Below are positions 1 through 8,488 of a stretch of 24,406 bases of DNA, one piece after another. Numbering within the stretch: the first letter of the stretch is position 1; each line of letters starts with the position of its first letter. Under the pieces are notes generated by a model, which was not told the origin of the DNA, ran no database searches, and saw only the letters and a list, made by a program, of their open reading frames with translations. The position numbers were made by a program, and so were the translations under genes. Source of the stretch: Chara braunii (Eukaryota; Streptophyta; Charophyceae; Charales; Characeae). The stretch covers positions 385,934 through 410,339 of the forward strand of contig BFEA01000399.1 in NCBI GenBank assembly GCA_003427395.1, in the 5' to 3' direction.

Positions 1-43
<43 letters not shown>

Positions 44-58
44 GTTGGCTAATTTATT
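1..58 (-). repeat. Poly(A) tail with upstream AATAAA on the minus strand (3' end of a retrocopy or transcript)
   Basis: The window opens with 39 T residues. On the minus strand these are a poly(A) tract, and an AATAAA hexamer (plus positions 53-58) lies 13 nt upstream of it, the spacing of a polyadenylation signal. This is what the 3' end of a processed pseudogene or non-LTR retroposon on the minus strand looks like. No coding similarity was recognised in the next few hundred bases, so the source is unknown. A simple T-tract at a contig end is the alternative. Confidence 0.45.
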
Positions 59-412
59 TCCCAGCGAAACACAAGGAAGGTTTTTGTTGTCGAGATACGA
101 CAGTGCTTCACAAGTTTGAAAGGAAATCAAGCACCAATACAGCTCATTCACACGACGACATCCATGCACGAGAGAGAGAGAGAAAAGAGAGAAGAGAGGG
201 AGAGGGATAAAGAGATAGACACGGAGGCTTAGCCAGAATAATCCCGAACGCGACGTAAGTTATGAATGAAGCGCAAAAACTGGACGCAAGCATCCAGATG
301 GCGAATGACCCGACCGGTATCGGCTGGCCGCCATTCCAGCCTCACAAGGAAGGGGCATGGAAGTAAATGACAGGAGTTTTGGTAATTTGAGAGCGAAGTA
401 AAGGAGAAAAAT
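59..412. other. No gene seen; short GA-rich tract
   Basis: This stretch holds an imperfect GA microsatellite (about 170-215) and otherwise unique-looking sequence with frequent stops in all frames. I see no RNA gene, domain or repeat family in it. Confidence 0.5.
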
Positions 413-461
413 TTGAGTTAAGGCTAGAAAAAAAGCGGGGTTGAGTTAAGGCTAGAAAAAA
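413..461. repeat. 28-bp tandem duplication
   Basis: The 21-base segment beginning TTGAGTTAAGGCTAG and ending in an A run occurs at 413 and again at 441, a period of 28 bp. It looks like a local slippage duplication. Confidence 0.75.
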
Positions 462-582
462 GGGTTTGAACTTGAAGGGTTACAGACTAACAGTTGAAGA
501 CAGTGTTTCTGCAAGCGAAGGGATGACAATATCATGATATTGATGTCATGAATTTTTGTTTTGTTCAGGAAAAATGCAAGTC

Positions 583-712
583 GTAGATGTAAGGAATGTT
601 GACGTTGCATCGTTTGCATCGTGTTTGGTGTCGCGTACCTGTTTGCAGGCTGTAGATGTACGGCATGTTGAGGTCGCATCGTGTTTGGTGTCGAGTACAC
701 CTGTTTGCAGGC
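583..712. repeat. Two tandem copies of a 61-69 bp unit
   Basis: Units starting GTAGATGTA and ending CTGTTTGCAGGC occur at 583-651 and 652-712. They are well conserved, and the first copy carries an internal 9-base duplication (TTGCATCGT). Overlapping open frames on the minus strand follow these repeats and are not evidence of a gene. Confidence 0.8.
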
Positions 713-734
713 GAAGATATGAAGCTATTGACTG

Positions 735-845
735 AGTGGGGATCCGCGCCGCCCGGTTGACCGGCAGGGGCCCGGGGGAGGTCCTGGGCGGCCTGGCCGG
801 GCAGGGCACCCGGTTGGGGTCCGGGGCCCCCCAGCGCACTCACCT
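735..845. other. GC-rich patch
   Basis: About 110 bp of strongly GC-rich DNA with CCCGGG and GGGGCCC runs, in sharp contrast to its flanks. Nothing else in the window closely matches it. No function can be assigned. Confidence 0.4.
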
Positions 846-864
846 GTCGGGGGATTTCGGACCC

Positions 865-965
<101 letters not shown>

Positions 966-1041
966 TGTCACGTGAATGTCAGAGATAGAGAGAGACGATA
1001 ACAAGAAATTGTCACGTGAATGTCAGAGATAACCTCTGACA
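966..1041. repeat. 22-bp direct repeat with a G-box core, plus a hairpin
   Basis: A 22-base segment beginning TGTCACGTGAATGTC occurs at 966 and 1010 and contains the palindrome CACGTG. The second copy ends in TGTCAGAG, which pairs with CTCTGACA across a 5-base loop (1021-1041). CACGTG is a G-box core in plant promoters, but no adjacent gene supports a regulatory role. Confidence 0.7.
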
Positions 1042-1067
1042 CTTTATCAATAAAAATCACGTTGTTG

Positions 1068-1199
1068 GCTGTCAATGGATTTTTTGTCCGCATCTCCACG
1101 GAACAGCAGCCATGCAGTACCTCCAGGTACTGGGCAGACCACCTGTGACAGAGGCCGCCCGGGACGCTACAGACCGGGAAGGTGCCCGTGGTACAACAT
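1068..1199. repeat. Tandem array A, copy 1 (second half of unit)
   Basis: From GCTGTCAATGG to GTACAACAT this matches the second half of the units at 1686 and 1994. It holds the shared block from TTGTCCG through GGAACAGCAGCCATG to GTGCCCGTGG. The unit is cut at 1199 by the mitochondrial insert. An imperfect palindrome, CAGTACCT / AGGTACTG, lies inside, and the later copies keep the pairing with wobble changes. Confidence 0.9.
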
Positions 1200-1201
1200 C
1201 T

Positions 1202-1291
1202 AATCTTTGGAAATAAGTGAGAAATGGGATGTCTGGTAACAAGAAACAACACACTACTAATAGCCATTCCAATATAAATAAGTAAACTCAT
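1202..1291 (-). pseudogene. ccmC: ccmC fragment, membrane segment following the HVPA motif
   Basis: Read from 1291 down to 1202, the minus strand gives about 30 residues beginning MSLLIYIGMAISSVLFLV and continuing TRHPISHLFPK. In CcmC, the inner-membrane haem-handling protein of cytochrome c maturation, this hydrophobic helix directly follows the YVHVPAAW motif. Here the preceding HVPA segment lies about 245 bp away, beyond ccmF sequence. The match stops at the array junction near 1200, leaving out the CcmC tryptophan-rich domain and the C-terminal helices. It is a broken mitochondrial copy and not a nuclear gene. Identification is from remembered family motifs, so percent identity is not known. 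Confidence 0.85.
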
Positions 1292-1333
1292 TTTGGTAGT
1301 ATGAGAATAGAATTTGCCCAAAAATGATTACCT

Positions 1334-1512
1334 AATGACTGAATGAATACAAGCTGTAGCTAATACCCAAGGCATCAAAGATGCATTTTCTACGGGATCC
1401 CAAAACCACCAACCGCCCCAAGCTCATGATAAGCCCACCAACTTCCCAGTAGTATTCCTACAGTTAAAAGACACCAGCATGTTAAAATCCAAATTCGTAC
1501 CAGTTTCCAATA
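1334..1512 (-). pseudogene. ccmF: ccmF fragment covering the tryptophan-rich (WWD) region
   Basis: The minus strand encodes [10 protein letters not shown], then [18 protein letters not shown], and in a second frame [13 protein letters not shown] followed by [14 protein letters not shown]. This is the hallmark of CcmF/CcmFN, the haem lyase subunit that attaches haem to apocytochrome c. The expected reading HELGWGGWWFW is broken: about four bases are missing after HELG, which shifts the frame. The otherwise invariant ASFMPW reads ASLMPW. Only about 60 residues remain. It sits between two pieces of ccmC, so it was joined to them by rearrangement in the mitochondrion or during nuclear insertion. 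Confidence 0.85.
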
Positions 1513-1535
1513 GGCACTTCCAAGAAATCGCGTTA

Positions 1536-1670
1536 TGCAGGCACATGTACATAGATGATACGATAATTTTCACCTTGTTGAAAATCAGATGGTACTACCC
1601 AAGTTGCTAAGTAAATAGCCATTACTGTCAAGAATAAGCAAATGGAAATTATAAATGATGTACATCTTCT
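1536..1670 (-). pseudogene. ccmC: ccmC fragment, N-terminal membrane segment to HVPA
   Basis: The minus strand reads a hydrophobic segment (SFIISICLFLTVMAIYLATW) followed by [16 protein letters not shown], the motif after the first helix of CcmC. A TAA stop follows at once (1533-1535), where the family continues AWMSLL. That continuation is found downstream at 1291. The open frame upstream on the minus strand comes from array A sequence and is not part of ccmC. Confidence 0.87.
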
Positions 1671-1685
1671 TGAGTCTAACATAAT

Positions 1686-2493
1686 AAACAAAAAAGTGAA
1701 GGGTCGTATCCCAACCTGGGCACCTGACCCGAAGCCCCCCAAGGCGCCATCCATGGGAACGACTCCCGACCTCCAACACGGGGACTGCATGGAACCACGA
1801 CTGGCACTGCAATGCTTAGAACCTGAGGTCGCCATCAATAACGCAGACCGACGGGCAGAAAGCTGGCTATGGATTTTTTGTCCGCACGTACACAGAACAG
1901 CAGTCGTGCGGTACCCGCAGGTATCGGGCAGACTGCCGGTGACAGAGGCTGCCCAAGATGATACAGACCAGGATCGTGCCCGTGGGAAGGCGTAAACAAA
2001 AAACTGAAGGCTCATATCCCAACCTGGGCACCTGGCCCAAAGCACCCCCAGGCACCATCCATGCGAACGACTCCCGACCTCCAACACTGCCACTGCACGG
2101 AACGCCACTGGCACTGCAATGCTTAGAACCTGAGGTCACCGTCGATGATGCAGATCGACAGGCAGAAAGCTGTCAATGGATTTTATGTCCGGATATACAC
2201 GGAACAGCAGCCATGCGGTACCTGCCGGTATTGGGCAGACTGCCGGTGATGGAGGCCGCCCGGGCAGACTGCCGCCCAAGATGATACAGACCGGGATGGT
2301 GCCCGTGGTACAGCATAAACAAAAAACTGAAGGCTCATATCCCAACCTGGGCACCTGACCCAAAGCACCTCCAGGCACCATCCATGCGAACGACTCCCGA
2401 CCTCCAACACTGGGACTGCGCTGAACGCCACTGGCACTGCAATGCTTAGAACCTGAGGTCACCGTCGATGACGCAAATTGATGGGCAGAAAGC
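1686..2493. repeat. Tandem array A, copies 2-4 (308-323 bp units)
   Basis: Units run 1686-1993, 1994-2316 and 2317-2493 (partial), each starting AAACAAAAAA(C/G)TGAAGG. They share blocks such as CCCAACCTGGGCACCTG, CGACTCCCGACCTCCAAC and TGGCACTGCAATGCTTAGAA. Copy 3 has a small internal duplication of GGGCAGACTGCCG. The overlapping open frames on both strands change from copy to copy with indels, so I read this as non-coding tandem DNA. Confidence 0.93.
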
Positions 2494-2665
2494 AAACGAC
2501 GACACTGAATGGAAGCTTCCCATTTTTCTTCCGTTTTCTTCAATTGATCTCCTTTTGTCCTTGCAGATGCTGTTGAATTTGAGATCGTAGAGATGAGCAA
2601 TGGGTACCCGCACCCACCCCACCCACGAGGCATTGGGTCAGGTGTGGGTCTTGATAAGTTGGCAT

Positions 2666-2720
2666 GGGTGGGATGAGGGTGGGTCTAGGCGAGCAAGCTT
2701 GGGTGGGTGACGGGCGGGTC
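2666..2720 (+). other. G-quadruplex-prone left subterminal region of the hAT-like element
   Basis: GGG-T-GGG-ATGA-GGG-T-GGG near 2667-2684 and GGG-T-GGG-TGAC-GGG-C-GGG near 2701-2718 both fit the four-run quadruplex pattern with short loops. Confidence 0.7.
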
Positions 2721-3274
2721 AATGTTAGGCCAGGGTCACCCGAATGGGTGGGTGACAAGCGGGTGAGCGCTAGGCCTGGGTCACCCGACCCACAGAACCC
2801 GTTCCCCCACCCCCCACCCCCCCCTTATACATATTTCCCAGCTGCGGTCCGTCTGTGGACTTGGAGGCCCAGGAAACGGAAAGTCTCCACCCTGGGGCCC
2901 CTGGGAAAAGAAGTTGTGGTCCTAAAAAAAAAAGACCCGCGCCAGTGGCAAATCGAAATTTGGGGCCCTCCTTGAAAAAATGTGTCATGCGCTACTGGTG
3001 GCAGCTGGACCATGGCCCAAACAACGGGGTGTTCGCTCCCATTAAAACAACGGGGATCGAACCTAACCACATCAAGTGGCAAGCCTTAGGTTCACTAGCC
3101 AATTTCAAACTTGTGGAGCGATTTGAATTTCTGCATGCAGAGATGCTTCAAAGTTTTGGGTCGTCATCCAAGGATGTCATGTTGCTATGGTGCATGCAAA
3201 TGTTCGAAGGGACTGAGACAATGGGGAATGAGCAGTTGTGGGTGGAAAATAATTAGGTATTGGTGGGTAATTTT

Positions 3275-3375
3275 GTTCTCGCGGGTGTGGGTGGGTAAGG
3301 GTGAAGGTTTTTTATGGGTGACGGGTGGGTTGGGTGTGGGGGGAAATTTTCGAAAAAACACTCGGGTGGGTTGGG
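3275..3375 (+). other. G-quadruplex-prone right subterminal region of the hAT-like element
   Basis: Repeated GGGTGGGT, GGGTGACGGGTGGG and GGGTTGGGTGTGGG motifs give several overlapping four-run quadruplex candidates. Short repeated subterminal motifs are where hAT transposases usually bind, so these may have served as binding sites. Confidence 0.65.
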
Positions 3376-3695
3376 TCACCTTGAGATTTTTTGTTTTTGT
3401 TTCTTTGAGGGTGGGCTGTGCTTAAAAAATTATGGCCGGTTTGGGTGAAGTGCCAGTTCAAAAAAAAAATGCTCATCTCTGCGAGATCGTCACCTTGACA
3501 GCCTTCACAACAACGGTCATCAGACGGTCACTGCAAATCTCTGACACACGCCATCCCCGAAAGTTTGGACGGCCATCATCATCATCATTCCATGCTGCTT
3601 CTTTTTTTCCACAGTTTTTCTCTGTTTTTGCTTTTCACGTTGTGCTTCTTGTTTTCTTTTCATCGTGGTTTGGACTTTTCCCGTGCCTTTCATAG

Positions 3696-3884
3696 TAACG
3701 CAGATTCAACTGCTGACCTCCCCCGCCTTGCACAATAGGCTGATTGCAGGTCGTCAACCAGGAGGGGTTATCGAGCTGCGCCTCTTGCAGTAAGCGGATT
3801 CGAACTGCTGACCTCCCCCGGCTTTGCACAATAGGCGGGTCGCAGGTCGTCAACCAGCAGGGGTTATCGAGCTGGTGACCTTCA
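3696..3884 (-). repeat. Two tandem tRNA-like units, 94-bp period
   Basis: Segments beginning GATTC(G)AACTGCTGACC and running to TTATCGAGCTG(G/C) occur at about 3703 and 3797. On the minus strand each holds AGTTCGAATC (intact in the second, AGTTGAATC in the first), which is close to the RNA polymerase III B box. They may be tandem tRNA pseudogenes or SINE heads. I could not fold a full cloverleaf. Confidence 0.5.
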
Positions 3885-4365
3885 CTGCGACTGTCAGAGT
3901 CCAAGCAAGATGTTTTTGGCATGCCTTCCCACCCGCAAAGTTGGCAGACAAAAAGATCTGTTTTTTTTTTTGTTTTTGTTTTCCTCCACTCCTTTGAACC
4001 TTTTGATCGCAACCAGCGGATTCGACCTGCGCACCTTTCACTCCTTGTAGCGGATGGGAGGCGGTGGGCGGACGTCAACCACTACAAGTTCTCGATAACA
4101 TGAGCAGATTGGAGCTGCTCACCTTCCCGGGGACCGCCAGCACAGTCACCTCTCGCAAACCTTTCCTACAACAAAAGGTGATTCGAGCTGGTCATCTTCA
4201 CCGCGACCATCAGACTCCAAGAAAGATCTTTTCTGACACATCCACCAGCCCGAAAAGTTCACAGAGACCAAGCTTTTTTTTCCCGCCCTTTTATCCTCCG
4301 CAACCTGGGAGGGAGGCAGTGAGTGGTGGCCGACCACTACGAGTTTTCAAGCTGCTCACCTTGCC
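3873..4365. repeat. Divergent duplicated segment (two copies)
   Basis: Copy 1 (about 3873-4135) and copy 2 (about 4187-4365) share, in order, GAGCTGGT..CTTCAC.GCGAC, a CAGA.TCCAAG.AAGAT block, a T run, a GGGAGGC.GTG block and a final CGAT/TTTCAAGCTGCTCACC block. On the minus strand the first blocks translate to similar peptides (WEGMPKTSCLDSD and WWMCQKRSFLESD). That could be a decayed coding repeat, but DNA homology alone explains it. Confidence 0.5.
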
Positions 4366-4369
4366 GCAG

Positions 4370-4860
4370 AATATAAGGGCATATTACTCTTGATAAGGAT
4401 TTCCCTGGATGCATCTCTCCATAATTAAGGCCTGATTCTGTCGAAAAAGGTCCTAACCTGAGTATGAAGATGACGACGACACCAACAATGATGATGACGA
4501 TGATGATGATGATGACGCAAAGGTTCGAAGGAACGGTTTCTCCTCCATGTCAGGCTGCTCCTCCACATCAGCCTACTTGTCGCATGCTTAATCTGCATCG
4601 ATCAGGACCAAGAACCGACCTCTCAGAGAAAATATAAATATATAGCGCAGCGGAAGACTGTAATACCAAGATGTGACTCAGCATGGACAATGACAGGACC
4701 TGACAGCACACATCATCGCTCAGAGCACCGGGGACTCAGCGCACAATCATAGGAGGATGCGCTGAGATTGCGCGCTGAGTCTGATCATACACGGATGAAA
4801 GAAGGAGAAGAGATGAAGGGGGGAAAGGGAGATAGGGAGGATCAGCCACCATAGCCCGAT
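4370..4860. other. No gene seen; small GAT-rich and minisatellite patches
   Basis: It holds a GAT/GAC trinucleotide run (about 4467-4517) and a short TCCACATCAGCC-type patch (about 4540-4575) related to the minisatellite at 5966-6175. The remainder shows no coding or RNA signal. Confidence 0.5.
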
Positions 4861-4977
4861 GAACCCAGTCTCCAATGTGTCCCCAATGTCGCTGCTCATA
4901 CAATGTCAAGTCGCAATGTCACTGAACTGGGCAATGCCCGAATGTCACCATGTCTCGATGTCAACTCTCTCTCTCCC

Positions 4978-5020
<43 letters not shown>
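4978..5020. repeat. (ATCT)n microsatellite
   Basis: About ten ATCT units, followed by an imperfect GAA/GGA-rich stretch to about 5117. Confidence 0.97.
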
Positions 5021-5114
5021 CAGCAGCCGAAGAAGAAGAAGAACAAGAAGGGGAAGAAGCTCCGGAGGGGAAGAGGAGCGATGGAGGAACAGACGGGGAA
5101 AGGAGAAGAAGAAG

Positions 5115-5118
<4 letters not shown>

Positions 5119-5205
<87 letters not shown>

Positions 5206-5206
5206 N

Positions 5207-5280
<74 letters not shown>
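5119..5280. repeat. Long (TC)n microsatellite containing an ambiguous base
   Basis: About 160 bp of nearly pure TC with a single N at 5206, so the assembled length is uncertain. The serine/leucine or arginine/glutamate open frames over it are artefacts of the repeat. Confidence 0.98.
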
Positions 5281-5284
<4 letters not shown>

Positions 5285-5442
5285 TGTGTCTCTCTGTCTG
5301 TCTGTCAGTGTGTGTGTGTGACTGTGTGAGTGTGTGAGTGTATGTATGCCAGGAACTAACCTGCAGAAAGGTGTCGCGTTGATGCAGGTACGGACGTGCT
5401 GAAGACGAAGCTGGAGCTATAGCGCCACAGTAAGTCGCAGGT

Positions 5443-5526
5443 AAGTCCCTCCTGGCCTCCGCCTCATCTCCTATCTCGTGCCCTAAGTCCCTCCTGGAGT
5501 CCACCTCATCTCCTATCTCGTGCCCT
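5443..5526. repeat. 42-bp tandem duplication
   Basis: Two units from AAGTCCCTCCTGG to CTATCTCGTGCCCT, at 5443-5484 and 5485-5526, differ at only a few positions. That suggests a recent duplication. Confidence 0.9.
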
Positions 5527-5669
5527 GCGCTGAAGTCTACTCCTATCTGCACCCAGCGCGTCGACTACTGAAGACTACAGCTCTACCTCTGATACTGCCT
5601 ACCTACATCTAAGGCGGACCAGCTATATATAGCGCTGGTCCAGCCTCAGGGCTGCCTCCAAACGGACTG

Positions 5670-5830
5670 GCACCTCAACTGGCGCCCAAAACCAAAAAGG
5701 CTGGCGCCTTCAAAGTTGGCGCCCAAAATGCACCTGGGCCTGAACGGCCTGAAACGAAAACTGGCACCCAAAATTCCTGGGCCTCGAAACGAGCAGGGAC
5801 CTGGTGCCAAAATGAAAAAGGGTGCCAGGG
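5670..5830. repeat. Degenerate CTGGCGCCCAAAA repeats
   Basis: CTGGC(G/A)CCCAAAA and related TGGGCCTGAA words recur about six times with spacing of roughly 25-45 bp. Confidence 0.55.
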
Positions 5831-5883
5831 CCTGGCCTAACGGTGCTATACCCTGCGGGGCCTAGTACGACTGAAACGACAGA

Positions 5884-5935
5884 CCCTAAAACCCCTAACC
5901 CTAACCCATTCGCTAAACCCTAACCTACCAGTCGC
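5884..5935. repeat. Interstitial telomere-like patch
   Basis: Contains CCCTAAAACCCCTAACCC and, further on, CTAAACCCTAACC, a mixture of the plant CCCTAAA type and CCCTAA. It is short and imperfect, so it is an interstitial relic or chance enrichment and not a chromosome end. Confidence 0.55.
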
Positions 5936-5965
5936 ACCCTGCAGTGGCCCATGTGGAACTGTGAA

Positions 5966-6175
5966 TGCCACACTGCTTCTCCTCCACATCAGCCTTCTCT
6001 TCCACGTCAGTTTACTTCTCCTCCATGTCAGCCTGCTCCGCCACATCAGCCTGCTCCTCCTCCACGTCAGCCTTCTCCACGTCAGTTTACTTCTCCACGT
6101 CGGTTTACTTCTCCTTCACGTGGACATGCTCCTATTCCACATCGGCCTACGCCTCTCCACGTCCACTGGCTCTGC
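5966..6175. repeat. Minisatellite of TCCACGTCAGCCT-type units
   Basis: About ten variants of TCCACRTCAG(C/T)(C/T)T(G/A)CT(T/C)C, spaced in multiples of 3 (mostly 15-24 bp), run through the segment. All frames stay open because the period is a multiple of three, which explains the overlapping open frames on both strands. A small patch of the same motif sits at about 4540-4575. Confidence 0.8.
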
Positions 6176-6179
6176 TGAC

Positions 6180-6580
6180 GTGTCTTTTTCCATCATGTAC
6201 CCTGTTCCTCCTTCGTAAGTTAGCAGATCGAATTCATTTTCAATGCGGCCGTTTTGATACATCAGTTATTCCCGAATCTTCTTCTCTTTCTCGGTTCAAT
6301 ACATGTCCGGATCTTTTTCTTTGGTTTGATAAAACTTTGAATAAATACCCGAATGTTTTTGTTTTTGTTTTTTTCAGATATACCCGAATCTTTTTTATTT
6401 TGTTTCGAGTCTTTTGATACATGTTTCGGTCATCCGATCGACTGATTATCCACTCGACCATATCTTCCCCATCTGACCGACTGATTGAATGATTGGTCGA
6501 TTGATCGACTGATTGATTACCCGCCCGACAATAAAACTCCCCATCCGATCTGGCTGGGGAAAACACCACCATGATCATCC
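6180..6580. other. No gene seen; T-rich DNA grading into GATT-rich DNA
   Basis: It shows repeated ACCCGAATSTTTTT-like words (about 6268-6410) and, from about 6430, scattered GATCGACTGATT words leading into the microsatellite that follows. There is no coding evidence. Confidence 0.4.
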
Positions 6581-6582
6581 TA

Positions 6583-6611
6583 TTGATTGATCGATTGATT
6601 GATTAGTTCAC

Positions 6612-6654
<43 letters not shown>

Positions 6655-6666
6655 CTGGTTGATTGG

Positions 6667-6699
<33 letters not shown>

Positions 6700-6700
6700 C
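6583..6700. repeat. (GATT)n microsatellite
   Basis: About 118 bp of GATT repeats with occasional GGTT or GACT variants. Confidence 0.97.
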
Positions 6701-6888
6701 ATCCTTCTTTAAAGGTTGTCATAGCTGCACGAGATAAAACAGTTGGAAGCAAGCACAAGGAAAATCCTTCACACCTGACCGCGAGTAAAAGAGAGCTCAA
6801 GGGATGGTGAGATTCTCAAGCAAATGCATCTGTACTGTCGTACAGCTGTTTGTGAACATCAGAACATTACAACAGCTCGAGTACTTGC

Positions 6889-6923
6889 TGTCTGTGCGCT
6901 GTTTGTGTCACAGCGCACAGACA
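6889..6923. repeat. Perfect 13-bp hairpin
   Basis: TGTCTGTGCGCTG (6889-6901) and CAGCGCACAGACA (6911-6923) are exact inverted repeats around a 9-base loop. The stem is too short for a canonical plant microRNA precursor. It could be a cruciform or a relic of template switching. Confidence 0.85.
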
Positions 6924-7560
6924 CAGGGATGTGAGGAATGGATGTGGTGCTTTTTGTCGACTGCTTCAAAAAGTCCCACGTCTTCTGTGTTCCCTTTTTA
7001 CGGTGGCCGTCTGCCACAGGTCTACATGCAAGTATTCGCTTTGTGCAATTCCCGCATGATTCTCTGCCTATCAAGTTTTGGGGAGATAATCTTGCCTCTG
7101 TGATTTCTGCTTCCTTCTCTACTTCCGTGACCCCAGTTCTCATTTCCTCCTTTTTTACTCTCTCCCTTCCCTCCATTTTGTCGCCGGCAATGAAAATCTG
7201 TGTATGAGAGAGAGAGAGAGAGGTTTAATCTGAAGTTCCAGAATCCGAAGCATTAGGGGACTCTGCACTTATTTTCGCATCTTGATGGTGAATGACACCT
7301 CCTGGTGGGGGGATGTTGACCTTCTTCTTGCCAAGTGAATGTTTTTTCTTTTTTTTCTTTTTTTTTTTTGGATGTGTTTTAGCAGAAGCTAGATAGCATT
7401 TCTCTTTCTACTTGCTCGTCGTTAGTATTTCTTGTGTTGTCGTTCGTATACTGCAACTGAAGAAAAAGGGATTTCTACTTTGATTTTTTTAATCGGGCGG
7501 TTAATAGCCGTGATAAACAACGCTGACGATGATGAGATTGTGGAAAACACGACGCCGACT
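6924..7560. other. No gene recognised; open frames without family resemblance
   Basis: Plus-strand open frames of 99 and 89 codons overlap between 6804 and 7207. Their predicted peptides resemble nothing I know and have no clear codon bias. T-rich runs lie at about 7346-7370. Real exons with introns cannot be excluded. Confidence 0.35.
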
Positions 7561-7565
7561 GTCAG

Positions 7566-7735
7566 GTGTGATGACGGTGAGGCGGACGATGGTGATGATG
7601 ATGGCGCTGAACATGAGGAGGAGGAGGACGACGACGACGAAAGTCAGTTTCTGAGGGTGATGATGACGATGATGAGGATGATGATGAGGAGGAGGATGAG
7701 GAGGAGGAGGAGGAGGAGGAGGACGAAAGTCAGTA
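7566..7735. repeat. GAT/GAC/GAG trinucleotide-rich tract
   Basis: Imperfect GAY and GAG triplets over about 170 bp produce Asp/Glu-rich or Arg/Met-rich frames. The change from one frame to the next after an indel argues against selection on a protein. Confidence 0.85.
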
Positions 7736-8003
7736 TCTGAGGGAGGTCATACAAAATAGGGAGTCGAGGAAAGATCGACGGCGGTTATGCGGAGCGGGGA
7801 CAATCGCGAGAATGATGAGGGTGCAGGTAGTCTCGGTATCAGATCGGGTGGGGAGGAGGGGAAAAGAGAAAAGCCAAAGAACAAGAAAGAATGTTCGATA
7901 GTTCGGTCGCTGCTGATTGATCAATCGATCAGCTGATTGAGCTGATTCCATCACATTACCCGTCTTCAACGTCCAGCAGATTCCATCATATTAGTATATC
8001 CGT

Positions 8004-8100
8004 CTTCACCCAAATGGTATACCCGATCCTTATAGCTGTTTCTGGGACACGTTTCAGTCCAGATGCAGCGATAATGAGGGGGCGTTCTATTCGGGTGAAG
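8004..8100 (-). mobile_element. Short palindromic element, copy 1
   Basis: Terminal words CTTCACCC (8004-8011) and GGGTGAAG (8093-8100) are inverted. The interior TTTCAGTCCAGATGCAGCGATAA is shared with three other copies (9550, 10709, 13477). It is 97 bp long, non-coding and has inverted termini, so it is MITE-like. Confidence 0.65.
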
Positions 8101-8488
8101 ATCGTAGTAGGCACTTTGCCGTGTACATACATTTTGCCTCATCGAGCTGCTCCCATCATAATTCCGTTCTGCACACCCCGAAAACTCTCCTCCATCGCGT
8201 ATAACTCGGCTTCTACTGCAGCAGATGTACTCACGTTTCACATAATACTCGTCATCGATGGGCGCACTTCACGTTCCAGTGTCATCAAGACAACCACAGT
8301 GTCGCCCATCCAAGAAGCCACCGATCTGCAATCAAGGGTTAGAAACGATCGCGAAGGGCACATGCTCTGTTTGACTATTGTGGTGCGATCTGCCAAATCC
8401 AACGGTTTTCCTCGTTCTCATTTTGCACATTTGGTACGTATTGGAGCTAGGCCCAATCTATCAGGTAGGTCACAATCGATCATCCAAT

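Larger units (their letters stand above)
1200..1685 (-). other. Nuclear insert of mitochondrial DNA (NUMT) carrying ccmC and ccmF pieces
   Basis: This AT-richer block splits a unit of array A. On the minus strand it encodes, in order, a ccmC fragment, a ccmF fragment carrying the WWD-type region, and a second ccmC fragment that resumes where the first stops. Both genes belong to the mitochondrial cytochrome c maturation system and are encoded in streptophyte mitochondrial DNA. Stops and a 4-base deletion rule out function. The junctions are precise against the uninterrupted array units, where ...ACAT or GCAT is followed directly by AAACAAAAAA. A CTAA tetranucleotide sits just inside each end, consistent with microhomology joining. 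Confidence 0.85.
2580..3489 (+). mobile_element. Non-autonomous hAT-like DNA transposon, full length, with 8-bp target duplication
   Basis: The element (2588-3481, 894 bp) starts TAGAGATGAGCAA and ends with the inverted match TGCTCATCTCTG. The flanks are TGAGATCG (2580-2587) and CGAGATCG (3482-3489), an 8-bp duplication with one difference. An 8-bp duplication with (C/T)AG-type termini fits the hAT superfamily. The interior has no transposase domain I can recognise, so it would be mobilised in trans. Both ends are rich in GGGTGGGT-type repeats. An inverted relative at 22800-23503 shares most of the left and central parts. A 133-residue open frame at 2855-3256 is partly matched in that copy, but the match holds on both strands and more likely reflects DNA homology than coding. 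Confidence 0.82.

Noticed and set aside
1533-2114. 193-codon minus-strand frame ending in the CcmC motif as a fused gene
   Set aside because: Its first part is array A repeat sequence that shifts frame between copies. Only the last 45 or so residues are ccmC, cut by an immediate stop.
2855-3256. 133-codon frame as a transposase
   Set aside because: No BED finger, catalytic residues or dimerisation domain is visible. Similarity to the second copy holds in more than one frame and strand.
4859-5552. Several 120-180 codon frames across 4.9-5.5 kb
   Set aside because: They are all translations of the TC and ATCT microsatellites, one through an ambiguous base.
7432-7740. Acidic protein from the GAT-rich tract
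   Set aside because: The Asp/Glu run arises from trinucleotide repeats and turns to Met/Arg after an indel. There is no flanking conserved sequence.
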